Shown here: positions 1 to 7,837 of the stretch, piece by piece | Numbering within the stretch: position 1 is the stretch's first letter | Layout of the letters: each line of letters starts with the position of its first letter | Source: Gemmataceae bacterium | GTDB taxonomy: Bacteria; Planctomycetota; Planctomycetia; Gemmatales; Gemmataceae | DNA: 42,925 nucleotides | Assembly (NCBI GenBank): GCA_019747655.1 | Contig: JAIEQO010000572.1 | Location: 1 to 42,925, forward strand | Reading direction: 5' to 3' | Position numbers and translations under genes: made by a program | The notes under the pieces: generated by a model | What the model was told of the DNA's origin: nothing | The model's database searches: none | Seen by the model: the letters and a program-made list of their open reading frames with translations, nothing else

Positions 1-78
1 TACCTGGCCGTAGTGCATGTGGCGATGATCCGGCTGTACCTGAAGCGGGTCGAAGCCGCCTTGTCAGACAGGACCTAG
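1..78 (+). CDS. IS transposase, C-terminal end only (cut by window edge)
   Basis: The reading frame is open from base 1 to a TAG at 76-78 and gives 25 residues containing AMIRLYLKRV. This resembles the last helix of IS5-type DDE transposases (for example HxAxIRLWLxRL), which cut and join element ends. The final codons run directly into TTGTCAGACAGGACC, which recurs as the arm of a perfect inverted repeat at 15447-15514. The transposase frame therefore appears to end inside its own right terminal repeat, as in many compact insertion sequences. The IS5 assignment rests on a short tail and is inference. Whether the rest of the gene is intact cannot be seen. Confidence 0.6.
   Translation, partial: YLAVVHVAMIRLYLKRVEAALSDRT
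61..75 (+). repeat. Probable right terminal repeat of the insertion sequence
   Basis: The 15 bases TTGTCAGACAGGACC overlap the last codons of the transposase. The same 15 bases, followed again by TA, occur at 15500-15514, where they form one arm of a perfect 20-bp inverted repeat. The element boundary is taken as about position 75-78. Its left end lies outside the window. Confidence 0.55.
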
Positions 79-211
79 CCGCGCGAAGTGTCCCACCCGG
101 GGGCAGCGGTCGTGACAGGGCGGTATCACGAAAGCGGGTGAGCGAAGGGCTAGTCGGCCGGCTCCGCAAGAGATCTTGCCCCGGCCGCCCGCCCGGCGTA
201 GCGTTCAGCCC

Positions 212-1126
212 ATGCCCGCAGACGGACCGGCCCGCCGTTCGGCCCTGCTGAGCTTCCAGTTCGTCGGCCCCGCGATGGCCGGGTCGCTGACGATGGCCCT
301 GGTCTGCGCCCTCGCCCCGCCGGCCGTCCAGCTCGCCGTGCTCGGGGCGCTCGTGAGCATCCTCGGGGGCCTCTTCGTCGCCTACATGGCGCAGGAGGCG
401 GACCGAGACCGGCGGCGGGAGAAGCTGCTGGAAGAGCTCTCGGTCCCGCTCGCCCTCGCGGCCGAGCCCGACCTCTATGCCCAGTACCGGGACGTCTGCC
501 AGGCCCTGCTCGACCTCGCCGCCCGGCCCGACCCGGTCCTCCGCGGGATCGCCGTCCTGAAGCTCGCCTCGGTGGCCGAGCAGATCCGGGCGCTCGCCGC
601 CGGCGAGGTCGTGTTCCCCGCGACCGAGGCGTGGCGGACGGTCTACGAGCAGCTCCTCACGAGCCCCGACATCCGGTCGTACCGGTCGGCCGCCTGGGTC
701 CGCGCGCCGGGCTACTGGGAGGATCCGCCCGGCCGGCAGAGCATGAGGGCCAACTACGACGCCGTCCGCCGCGGGATGCTGATCGAGCGGGTGGTGATCC
801 TCCGCGACGACCTCTGGCCGAGCGGGATGCCGCTGCCCGTAGGAGATGTGCTCGCCTGGGTCGAGGAGCAGCACCGTCACGGGGTGTGGGTCACCCTGGT
901 CCGCGAGTCCCAGCTCGCCGGGGAGCCGGACCTCCTCGTCGATTCGGGCGTGTACGGCGACCGGGCGGTCGGCGTCCAGGAGCTCGACGAGCACGGGCGG
1001 ACCGTCCGGTTCGTCCTCCGGTTCGACCCGGCGGCCGTCCGGCTGGCCCTCGACCGGTGGGACCGACTCACCCTCTTTGCCGTCTCGTACCAAACTCTAC
1101 TGGATCGACTTCTGCCGAACGGATAG
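212..1126 (+). CDS. Membrane-anchored protein of unknown function, first gene of a three-gene cassette
   Basis: I do not recognise the family with confidence. From the ATG at 212 (MPADGPARRSA) the protein has 304 residues; an in-frame TTG at 176 would add 12. Residues about 15-55 form two hydrophobic segments, followed at once by a charged stretch (EADRDRRREK), so the rest is probably cytosolic. The C-terminal 150 residues are a globular domain containing WVRAPGYW, NYDAVRRGMLIERVVIL and a GVYGDRAVG patch. Its alternating strand pattern faintly recalls HKD-less phospholipase-D-like sensor domains, but no catalytic HKD motif is present. The gene ends 34 bp before the PLP-enzyme gene and is probably co-transcribed with it. 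Function is open. Confidence 0.75.
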   Translation: MPADGPARRSALLSFQFVGPAMAGSLTMALVCALAPPAVQLAVLGALVSILGGLFVAYMAQEADRDRRREKLLEELSVPLALAAEPDLYAQYRDVCQALLDLAARPDPVLRGIAVLKLASVAEQIRALAAGEVVFPATEAWRTVYEQLLTSPDIRSYRSAAWVRAPGYWEDPPGRQSMRANYDAVRRGMLIERVVILRDDLWPSGMPLPVGDVLAWVEEQHRHGVWVTLVRESQLAGEPDLLVDSGVYGDRAVGVQELDEHGRTVRFVLRFDPAAVRLALDRWDRLTLFAVSYQTLLDRLLPNG

Positions 1127-1160
1127 GATCACGGCGCAAGGGGTTGCGGAGATTCCGGCC

Positions 1161-2423
1161 GTGACCGACTCCCTCTATCTCGATACCGCCAGACTCGGCC
1201 TCATGTCTCCTGGGGCGCGACGGGCCTCTCACGACCTCGCCCGGCTCGCCGGGGCCGAGGGCGGCTCCCCCCGGTTCGACCGGCTCCTCCGGCACGGGGC
1301 CGGAGCGTGGCCCGCGGACCTCCGCCGCCGATACCCCGGGCTCGCGGGCTGGCAGGGCGTCGGGCGGCTGAAGGAGTCCCTCCGCACCCTGGCCGGGAGC
1401 CCGCCCGACCTGCCCGTCCTCCTCGCGAACCGGTCGGCCGAGCTCGTGCGGCTTGCGGCCCGGCTCCTGTTCCTCCGGTCAAGAACCGTCCTTTCGACCG
1501 ACCTCGGCTGGCCGGCCTACGACGCGATCCTGGAGTCGGAAGCCCGCCGGGTCGGCCGGACGCTCGCCCGGCTGGCCGTCCGCCGGGCGGTCTTCGAGGA
1601 CGGCCTGACCCCGGGCCAGCTCGCCGAGTTCGTCGCCGACCAGGCGGTCGCCCGGCGGGGCGACGCCCTCTTCCTCCCGGCCGTGACGAGCGACGGGGTG
1701 CGGTTGCCGGTCGAAGCCGTGGTCCGGGCGGTCGAGGCCCGCCGGGAGCTCACCTTCGTCGCGGCGGACGGGGCCCAGGACTTCTGCCACGTCGGCCCGG
1801 ACCTCGGGCGGGACTACTGCGACCTCTACCTCGCCGGCTGCCACAAGTGGCTCGGGGCGTACCACCCGATGGGGCTCGCCTTCTACGGCCGGCGGCGGAC
1901 CCGGACGCTCATCGAGGCGACGGTCGCCGGGCTTCTGGGGTCGGGCGAATTGGGCGACCCCCTCCTCCGGTTTTCGGGGCAACTGGAGGCGGGGCGGCTC
2001 GACGGCGGGACTGAGACGGTCAGCCTGGCCGGCCTCTTCGCGAGCCAGGCGGCGGCCGACGACGCGGCCGGAGCTTGGACGACCGGCGGGTCCGCCGGCC
2101 GGGCCGATAACCACCGGGCCGTGGCCGAGCTGGCCCCGGCTCTCGGCTGGCAACCGGTCCTCCTCGATCCCGGTTTTCGCTCGGGCATCTTGCTCCTCCG
2201 GCCCGACCGCCCACACCTTGCGGCGGCCGGCGGCGAGGAGCTCAGGTCCCGCTTCCTGGACGTCGGGCTGGCGCTCACCGCCTACGACGGCGGCACGGTC
2301 CGCCTGTCCCTGCCAGACACGCCGCTCGGGTCGGACACGATCAGCGTCGTCCGCTCGGCGCTCGGCCGCGTGGCCGGACCCGCCGACCGCGCCGCGGCGT
2401 ACGGCCCTAACGGGGGGCGGTGA
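1161..2423 (+). CDS. Class-V aminotransferase-like PLP-dependent enzyme
   Basis: This 420-residue protein has the fold-type-I PLP signature of the aminotransferase class V/cysteine-desulfurase group. ADGAQDF (Asp203) would contact the pyridine nitrogen. YLAGCHKWLGAYHPMG follows, with Lys229 as the likely Schiff-base lysine. The GTG at 1161 is preferred because the family-like N-terminus YLDTARLGLMSP begins right after it; ATG 1203 would remove that segment. The tail holds a small domain ending VRLSLPDTPLG. The stop overlaps the next start (gTGATG), so translational coupling with the YdcF-like gene is likely. The substrate is unknown. Pairing with a membrane protein and a DUF218 protein is not a known biosynthetic arrangement, so a specialised accessory role is inferred. 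Confidence 0.85.
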   Translation: MTDSLYLDTARLGLMSPGARRASHDLARLAGAEGGSPRFDRLLRHGAGAWPADLRRRYPGLAGWQGVGRLKESLRTLAGSPPDLPVLLANRSAELVRLAARLLFLRSRTVLSTDLGWPAYDAILESEARRVGRTLARLAVRRAVFEDGLTPGQLAEFVADQAVARRGDALFLPAVTSDGVRLPVEAVVRAVEARRELTFVAADGAQDFCHVGPDLGRDYCDLYLAGCHKWLGAYHPMGLAFYGRRRTRTLIEATVAGLLGSGELGDPLLRFSGQLEAGRLDGGTETVSLAGLFASQAAADDAAGAWTTGGSAGRADNHRAVAELAPALGWQPVLLDPGFRSGILLLRPDRPHLAAAGGEELRSRFLDVGLALTAYDGGTVRLSLPDTPLGSDTISVVRSALGRVAGPADRAAAYGPNGGR

Positions 2424-2959
2424 TGACGGAGGCCGACATCCGGGAGCTGCTCTTCGTCCGCGACGCCCCGGAGCGGGCAGACCTCGCGATCGTCTTCGGC
2501 CACTCGGACCCCGCCCGTGCGGGCTGCCGCGCCCGGCACGCCGCCCGACTCTACGCGGACGGGTTCGTCCCCCAGCTCCTGCTCTCGGGCGGGCGGTTGC
2601 AGGGCCACGGAACCGAAGCCGCGTTCATGGCCGGGGTGGTGGCGGGGCGGGGCGTGCCGCCAGGGGCCGTGCTCCTCGACCACCACGCCCGCACCACGAC
2701 GCAGAACGTGGCGAACGCCCGGGCGATCTTGGACGCCGACGGGCGAGGGGCCGGCCTCACGGCGGTGCTCCTGGTCTCCTGCCCGTGGCACATGGGCCGG
2801 ACCCGACTCCTCGCCCGGCGGGCGTTCCCGGCCAGCGTCCGGCTCCTATGCTGCCCGCACGACGACGAGTGTACCGCCGACCGGTGGATCGAGAGCGTCG
2901 AGTGCTGCCGGCTAGTCGCCGCGGAGGTGGCGCTCATGACCCGGCTCTTGGGGTTCTGA
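2423..2959 (+). CDS. YdcF/SanA/ElyC-like DUF218 protein
   Basis: This 178-residue protein matches the DUF218 (YdcF/ElyC/SanA) pattern. LAIVFGHSD lies near the N-terminus, then an LLSGGRLQGHGTEAAFM stretch (SGG plus TEA), the hallmark TTTQNVANARAIL, and VLLVSCPWHMGRTRLL. Members are linked to cell-envelope and cofactor-related functions, but their chemistry is poorly defined. Most have an N-terminal membrane helix; this one has none and looks cytosolic. A GTG at 2420 directly precedes the ATG at 2423. The ATG overlaps the stop of the PLP-enzyme gene, which supports an operon. The C-terminus DRWIESVECCRLVAAEVAL is repeated in decayed form at 3745-3852. Confidence 0.85.
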   Translation: MTEADIRELLFVRDAPERADLAIVFGHSDPARAGCRARHAARLYADGFVPQLLLSGGRLQGHGTEAAFMAGVVAGRGVPPGAVLLDHHARTTTQNVANARAILDADGRGAGLTAVLLVSCPWHMGRTRLLARRAFPASVRLLCCPHDDECTADRWIESVECCRLVAAEVALMTRLLGF

Positions 2960-3109
2960 CCTCACACCGTAGTGGGCGCGGCGTCCGATGGAACGGGGAT
3001 GAACCCTCGTCGCACGGCCGCGGCCGTGGCCATGTTCGGCGAGCTTGACCTCATTGCTCCGCCGGCTCCAGCAACGGGCCACGCGGACGGCGGCGTCGCG
3101 GCCCCGCCT

Positions 3110-3631
3110 TCAGCTCACGCCTTCCGAGGCCCCTTCGAGTCCGCTGACTATGGCGTCCAGGAGATCTGGGTGGCCACCGATGGCCTGCGCCTGATGCGCT
3201 CGGCCACCGCTCCGGGTCAACGGTCCGGCAGCCCGCACGGTGCAGGCGGGGAGGCATGAGGAACCGACGCTGACGTTCGCCTGGGCACCGTCGGTCGAGA
3301 CGCTCGACAACGCGACGTTCGTGCTCGTCGTGCATCCACCGGACGATTGGCTCGTGCTTGAGACGGCGAAACTCGAGCTGCCGGTCGGCCCGCCCTCGTA
3401 GGTCGCACCGCTCGCGGCCTGGAGAACGATCCGGTTCGAGTCTTGGTTCACAGTCCATTCGACATTCCCGATGCTGCCGATCGGAACGCCGCACGGGTTG
3501 TCCGTGACCGCGATGACGCCGCGGTAGACACCGCCGAAGAACGGCGCATCTGACCCGCCCCCGCCGCCACCTCCGCAGGCAGCGAGAGATAACCCCACTA
3601 GCGAAAGAGAAACGGCCGTAATTCTACGCAT
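3110..3631 (-). CDS. Small glycine-rich lipoprotein, C-terminus possibly rearranged
   Basis: The protein of 173 residues starts MRRITAVSLSLVGLSLAACG, a clear lipoprotein signal peptide with lipobox LAAC. A run of seven glycines follows, then a serine/threonine-rich beta-type domain with paired cysteines (NPCGVP, GGCTTS, SSCLPAC). It is probably exported and lipid-anchored; the function is unknown. After CTVRAAGPLTRSGG the composition changes abruptly to a soluble-looking tail of about 35 residues that does not fit the beta domain. The original stop may have been lost by fusion to neighbouring DNA. The gene sits in the lower-G+C block and is divergent from the protease gene. Confidence 0.65.
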   Translation of the reverse strand: MRRITAVSLSLVGLSLAACGGGGGGGSDAPFFGGVYRGVIAVTDNPCGVPIGSIGNVEWTVNQDSNRIVLQAASGATYEGGPTGSSSFAVSSTSQSSGGCTTSTNVALSSVSTDGAQANVSVGSSCLPACTVRAAGPLTRSGGRAHQAQAIGGHPDLLDAIVSGLEGASEGVS

Positions 3632-4210
3632 ATACCCCCTGGATGGCGCTTACGAGCGGCTCCACTATCACGAGCGGTTGAGCCCGTCAACTCGCATCGC
3701 TGTAGACGCTGGTCCACGGCCCGTGCTTGACGAGGAATACCACCGACCGGTGGACCGAAAGCACCGAGTGTTGCCGGCTCGTCGCTGCGGAGGCAGCGTT
3801 CCTGGAACGCCTCGTGCGAGACGACCGCTCGCCCGACCGACTCGGCTCGTGAGACCCCGCCGGACGTCGGTGCGATTCGTGATCAAGGACGGAGATGCGA
3901 GCTCGAAGGGGGCGGCGTAGCGGGGCTGTCGCGTCGAACAGGACCGTGGACCGTTGACAGTTCGCCGATTGCCAACGCGCCGATGAGTCACCGTCGCGGG
4001 ACGTTGGACACCGAATCCCTCCGGCGCTCCCCGCTTTCCTACGAATCTCCACCACCTTCTCCCTGCGATTACTTCGCAGATCGGCCGTCTTACCCGTCTC
4101 TTGCCCAGTTTTTTCACGTGTGCTCGGCGAAAGCGCGACGGATCGTCACGGAATTCGCGATTAGGTCGATCCCTTCACGGCAGAAGTAGTACTCGCAGAA
4201 GTCGCCCACC
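3632..4210. other. Gene-poor 579-bp stretch with a YdcF relic
   Basis: No intact gene is convincing here. The only recognisable content is the degraded YdcF-like 3' end at 3745-3852. The open frames that cross the region lack ribosome sites and family features. G+C is lower than in the flanking planctomycete genes. The segment looks like recombined, non-functional DNA ahead of the protease gene. Confidence 0.5.
3745..3852 (+). pseudogene. Relic 3' end of a second YdcF-like gene
   Basis: Read in one frame this segment gives DRWTESTECCRLVAAEAAF followed by LERLVRDDRSPDRLGS and a TGA at 3850. It closely matches the C-terminus of the intact gene at 2423-2959 (DRWIESVECCRLVAAEVAL). Upstream the frame soon reaches a TAG at 3703, and no SGG or TTTQNVANA motif is present, so only the tail survives. 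It differs from the intact copy at many positions, including synonymous ones, so it is an old paralogue or a fragment of a related foreign cassette rather than a recent tandem copy. Confidence 0.65.
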
Positions 4211-5743
4211 ATGTTGTTGTCAGGTCGCCCCTGGACGGCTTTCAAGAAGCCGATCGGGACACTATGCGCGTTCGTCGCACTCGGTTTCGGTGTCGCCCAC
4301 GCCGAAGGCCGGAACGATGATCTGGTGTTCGCCGGCCACTACCTCGTCAAGATCCGACGCGAGACCGAGGGTCTCGTGACGAACCATCGTCACCACCTGA
4401 AGACCGTCCGCAAGTTCGGGAAGACGCGCCATCTCATCCGGCGCCGCCGCGCGACTGCGTCTGCAGACGGCCTCGCCGACGCCTCGCGCCGGGTCGAGAC
4501 GGCCGACGAGTGCCCCGAGATCGAGCGCGATCCGAACGTGCAGTTCTGCGAGCTCGTGCAGGTCGTACAGGCGCAGGCCGTTCCGAACGACCCCTACTAT
4601 CCGTACCAGTGGGCGCTCAAGAATCAGATCAATCCCGGCATCGACGTCGGCGCCGAGGACGCCTGGGACGTGACGACCGGGTCGTCCGCCGTGACGGTCG
4701 CGGTCGTCGATACGGGCATCGACTACGGACACCCGGATCTCCAGAGTAACCTCTGGGTCAACGTCAACGAAGCGGCCGGGGACGGAATCGACAACGACGG
4801 GAACGGCATCGTCGATGACGTCTACGGCGCGAACTTCCAGACCGCCGATGCCGCGAACGGGAATCCGATGGACGACCACGGGCACGGCACGTTCTGTGCG
4901 GGCGTCATCGGTGCCGCCGGCAACGACGGGCAGGGCATCACCGGGATCAACCAGCACGTCCGTCTCATGGCGGTCAAGTTCCTCCGGAGCGACGGCAGCG
5001 GGAGCACGGCGGGGGCGGTGAACGCGATTCGCTACGCGGTCGATCAGGGCGCGCGGGTCATCAATAACTCGTGGGGCAGCGCGTCCTACTCGGCCGCGCT
5101 TCAGGACGTCATCGATTACGCGTACGCGAACGGCGTGACCGTCGTCGCCGCGGCCGGCAACAGCGGCACGAACAACGACGAGCGGCCGTTCTTCCCGTCG
5201 TCGATGCGGCACGTGATCTCGGTCGGCGCGATCGACAACGCGGGGAGCTTGGCCGGCTTCTCGAACCGCGGGATGTCGGTGCACCTCGCGGCGCCAGGCG
5301 TGTCGATCCTCGGCACGTACCTCCACGCCGTGTACGCGAACGTCTTCATGTCCGGCACGTCGATGTCGGCCCCGCAGGTGAGCGGCGTCGTCGGACTGAT
5401 GCTCGCGGCGAACCCGAGCTTGTCCCCCGATCAGATCGCCCAGATCCTCGTCGCGAACGTAGCACCCCTCGCGTCCCTCACGGGCAGGGTCGCGAGCGGC
5501 GGCATGCTGAGGGCAGACGCGAGCGTTCGCGCCGCGCGCGACCTCGCGCTCGGCATCGCGCCCACGCCGCCGGTCGTGACGCCCCCGACTGCGACACCGG
5601 GCGTGACGCCCACCCCGAAGCCGAAGAAGGTCGTGAAGAAGAAGCGCTCGAAGCGCGGGCTCAGGCGTCGGCAGGCCGCGCGTGAGCGTCGCGAAGCAGC
5701 GAGGCGAGCGGCCAGGTCAAAGCATGCCACGAAACGAAAGTGA
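4211..5743 (+). CDS. Secreted subtilisin-like serine protease (peptidase S8)
   Basis: The 510-residue protein carries the full S8 triad: Asp167 in VAVVDTGIDYGHPDL, His225 in DDHGHGTFCAGV, and Ser384 in MSGTSMSAPQVSGV. The oxyanion Asn lies in AAAGNSGTNND. A hydrophobic stretch near residues 15-33 (IGTLCAFVALGFGVAHA) is a likely signal peptide, and residues about 40-125 look like an inhibitor-type propeptide. The insert NEAAGDGIDNDGNGIVDDVYG is a typical acidic, probably calcium-binding loop. After the catalytic domain comes a Pro/Thr linker and a strongly basic tail of about 45 residues. The enzyme probably acts outside the cytoplasm. The gene converges on the SGNH-like gene and overlaps it by 27 bp. 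Codon use is less G+C-rich than in the chromosomal genes, suggesting transfer. Confidence 0.93.
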   Translation: MLLSGRPWTAFKKPIGTLCAFVALGFGVAHAEGRNDDLVFAGHYLVKIRRETEGLVTNHRHHLKTVRKFGKTRHLIRRRRATASADGLADASRRVETADECPEIERDPNVQFCELVQVVQAQAVPNDPYYPYQWALKNQINPGIDVGAEDAWDVTTGSSAVTVAVVDTGIDYGHPDLQSNLWVNVNEAAGDGIDNDGNGIVDDVYGANFQTADAANGNPMDDHGHGTFCAGVIGAAGNDGQGITGINQHVRLMAVKFLRSDGSGSTAGAVNAIRYAVDQGARVINNSWGSASYSAALQDVIDYAYANGVTVVAAAGNSGTNNDERPFFPSSMRHVISVGAIDNAGSLAGFSNRGMSVHLAAPGVSILGTYLHAVYANVFMSGTSMSAPQVSGVVGLMLAANPSLSPDQIAQILVANVAPLASLTGRVASGGMLRADASVRAARDLALGIAPTPPVVTPPTATPGVTPTPKPKKVVKKKRSKRGLRRRQAARERREAARRAARSKHATKRK

Positions 5744-7231
5744 AGCCTCGGACCGTCCGATATCGGTAGTTCGAACTCCTGTGCTCTCCCCTTTCGATAA
5801 TGGCCCGCTCGCCCTCCGCGCTCGCCCAGTCGGGTCTCCCCGTGCAGGAGCGATCCGTCGTGAGATCGCGTCGGCCACGAGCTTGTTTCCTTCCGCCGTG
5901 TAGTGCCCGAAGCGCCGGGCCGGAAACAAACCGACGGGATCCCCGGTCGCCAAAAAAGCAGGGACCAGGTCGATTATGGGGACGCCGAGAGACTGAACGG
6001 CGTGCAAAACCTTTTCTCGCCAGGGGTGCTCCCAGCCGCGCGAGAATCGCTGAACCGCGGGCAGGTAAACGAAATAGAGCTCGCCGCCCCAGGCGCGGGT
6101 TCGGTCACGCGCCTCGCGCAAGATCTTCCCGAACGCAGCCTCGACACGCCGCGGCGAAACGGACGGGTCATAACGGTGCAGCGGCCAGTGATCATCTAAA
6201 TCAACCAATCCGAGCATCGCGCGGACGTGCCAGAGCTTGAGCACGAGCGGCAGACCGTCGGCCACTTCACTCAACGCTCCGGTGCCGAACCGATGCGACC
6301 TCCGTGAAAGCTCCTCGTCAATCTTTCGCTCGACATAGCGCCGCAACGCGGTATCGACCTCAGTTTGGGACGTCATGAGGTGCTGGGTGAACTGTGGGTC
6401 CTCGAGGTAACGCAAGAGGACGGGAGCCGCGAGCTCGACACTGAGATCCTCTATGTCGTTGCCTTCGTAGTAGACCCATACGACGCGGTGCGGCTTCAGC
6501 GGCAGGACGTACTCGCGCAAGGTGGCAAGCTCGGTCAGTGGGCCGTTGCCGTTCATCCCCAGGTTGAGGAGGCCACCGTCGAATTGGGGACGAAGCACCT
6601 CTGCGAAGCTTCGCCCGTCCGGCATGCAAAACCCGTGCGTAAACGAATCTCCGACGAGGACGACAGCCGGGGACGGGAGATACTGCCCCGGGGGGTTCGC
6701 GAACCCGTATTCGTCGCTCTCGTAGAGGTAATACTTCCCCCATTCGTTGCAGAAGACCGTCGTGACGTTCCGAATCCCGGAGAGAGGCAACACCGCGGCG
6801 CCGTCGATCGATAAGGGGTCGGCGAGAAGGAGATTCGTGTGGACCGACGGGTAGGCCGGAATCCCGCGAGCCCGAAGCGCCATCAAGACCTCGAGCTTAC
6901 CTCGGGTATCGAAGCCTGACGGCAGGAAAAGCTTGTACCCCCCAACCACCAACGCGATCTCTAGGGCAGTGAGCCCGATCCAAGTTGACAGGAGCGTTAG
7001 GGCAACGTCGCCTCGGGCCTCGCGATTCCAAACCAAAGCAACAAGGCTTACGGCAAGGACGACGCAGACCGAAAGAATCGAGAGGACGTACGGGACCAGG
7101 GCCCATGCGATGATGGCAGGCCGCCGCACGAGGAAGATCAGTCCCGCGCTGCTACCCGCTACCGCCGCCGCGACCACGGCAGCGCCGGCCAAACTCGCCA
7201 CTCGCCGCCAGCCGCCTTGACGACCGGACAC
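5717..7231 (-). CDS. Membrane-anchored SGNH-hydrolase-like protein
   Basis: Four hydrophobic helices (about residues 8-125) are followed by an extracytoplasmic domain with SGNH/GDSL landmarks. These are VVLVGDSFTHGF (nucleophile Ser block), LLNLGMNGNGPLTEL (Gly/Asn block), VWVYYEGNDIEDL (GND block) and GHYTAEGNKLVADAI (His block). Related proteins often act as acyl-esterases on polysaccharides or lipids. The usual Asp just before the final His block is not evident (RRFGHYTAEG), so activity is uncertain. The start is chosen at GTG 7231 (504 residues), right before the basic residues and first helix. Upstream in-frame starts at 7393 or 7522 would add a low-complexity, unconvincing extension. 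The stop overlaps the protease gene tail to tail. Confidence 0.75.
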   Translation of the reverse strand: MSGRQGGWRRVASLAGAAVVAAAVAGSSAGLIFLVRRPAIIAWALVPYVLSILSVCVVLAVSLVALVWNREARGDVALTLLSTWIGLTALEIALVVGGYKLFLPSGFDTRGKLEVLMALRARGIPAYPSVHTNLLLADPLSIDGAAVLPLSGIRNVTTVFCNEWGKYYLYESDEYGFANPPGQYLPSPAVVLVGDSFTHGFCMPDGRSFAEVLRPQFDGGLLNLGMNGNGPLTELATLREYVLPLKPHRVVWVYYEGNDIEDLSVELAAPVLLRYLEDPQFTQHLMTSQTEVDTALRRYVERKIDEELSRRSHRFGTGALSEVADGLPLVLKLWHVRAMLGLVDLDDHWPLHRYDPSVSPRRVEAAFGKILREARDRTRAWGGELYFVYLPAVQRFSRGWEHPWREKVLHAVQSLGVPIIDLVPAFLATGDPVGLFPARRFGHYTAEGNKLVADAISRRIAPARGDPTGRARRASGPLSKGESTGVRTTDIGRSEASLSFRGML

Positions 7232-7837
7232 GTCCCCTCGCTCGCGGGGGCTTGTCCGGGCACACGATGACGAAGCGGCTGCCCTTACGGGGCTCGGACC
7301 GCCCACGCACGTCGATGTTGCCGTAGTTCCGAGAGCCGCCGGCTCGTTACGGGGCGGCGAGCGAAAGATGGCCACTGCGTCCACTTCATGCATTCGACAC
7401 ATCCTACAGACGCGACCGGGGCCGTAAGCTGGCGGCGGCGTTGAGGCATCTGGTCTTTTTTTCGCTGAGCTGTTGCATGGTTCCCCCCGTGTGTATTTGG
7501 GGAGAGCCCCGGCGGTGAACACACCACAGCGGCTTCGCCGCGTTCATGACCCGAGTCATGCCCGCGGAGGGCTTCCCCAAAGTCCGTCCCGGGCCGGATG
7601 ACGTTCCAGTCCGGAGCCTACTCCTCAGCCGATGCACCCCCCGGCCGGGGGCAGAGGTGACTCGTTTTCGGCGCGGTGGTAACGTCGCCCGGCACATCTG
7701 TCGGTCTTTCCCCATCCGTCCCGTGGTAACGAGTTCGACAGCCCCGCCACCCCTCGCCCGGCGAGGAGCGGCGGAGAGCTGCTCTTGGAGGTTCCAAGTA
7801 GGGTTTTCTTCGCCGTCCTGCTTCGGGGAACAACGTC
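7232..7837. other. Intergenic stretch with no convincing gene
   Basis: This 606-bp region separates the lower-G+C block from the putative integrative element. Short frames on both strands lack ribosome sites or recognisable content. A perfect 6-bp palindrome (catgac-ccga-gtcatg) lies near 7553 and a small GCGGC hairpin just before it. The left boundary of the integrative element may fall here, but no direct repeat matching the integrase-proximal end was found. Confidence 0.4.

Noticed and set aside
846-1160. N-terminal extension of the PLP-enzyme frame
   Set aside because: It overlaps the well-supported membrane-protein gene out of frame and is Ser/Arg-rich shadow sequence; GTG 1161 fits the family N-terminus.
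2972-3259. 95-codon plus-strand frame opposite the lipoprotein tail
   Set aside because: No ribosome site, no family features and it overlaps the better-supported lipoprotein gene on the other strand.
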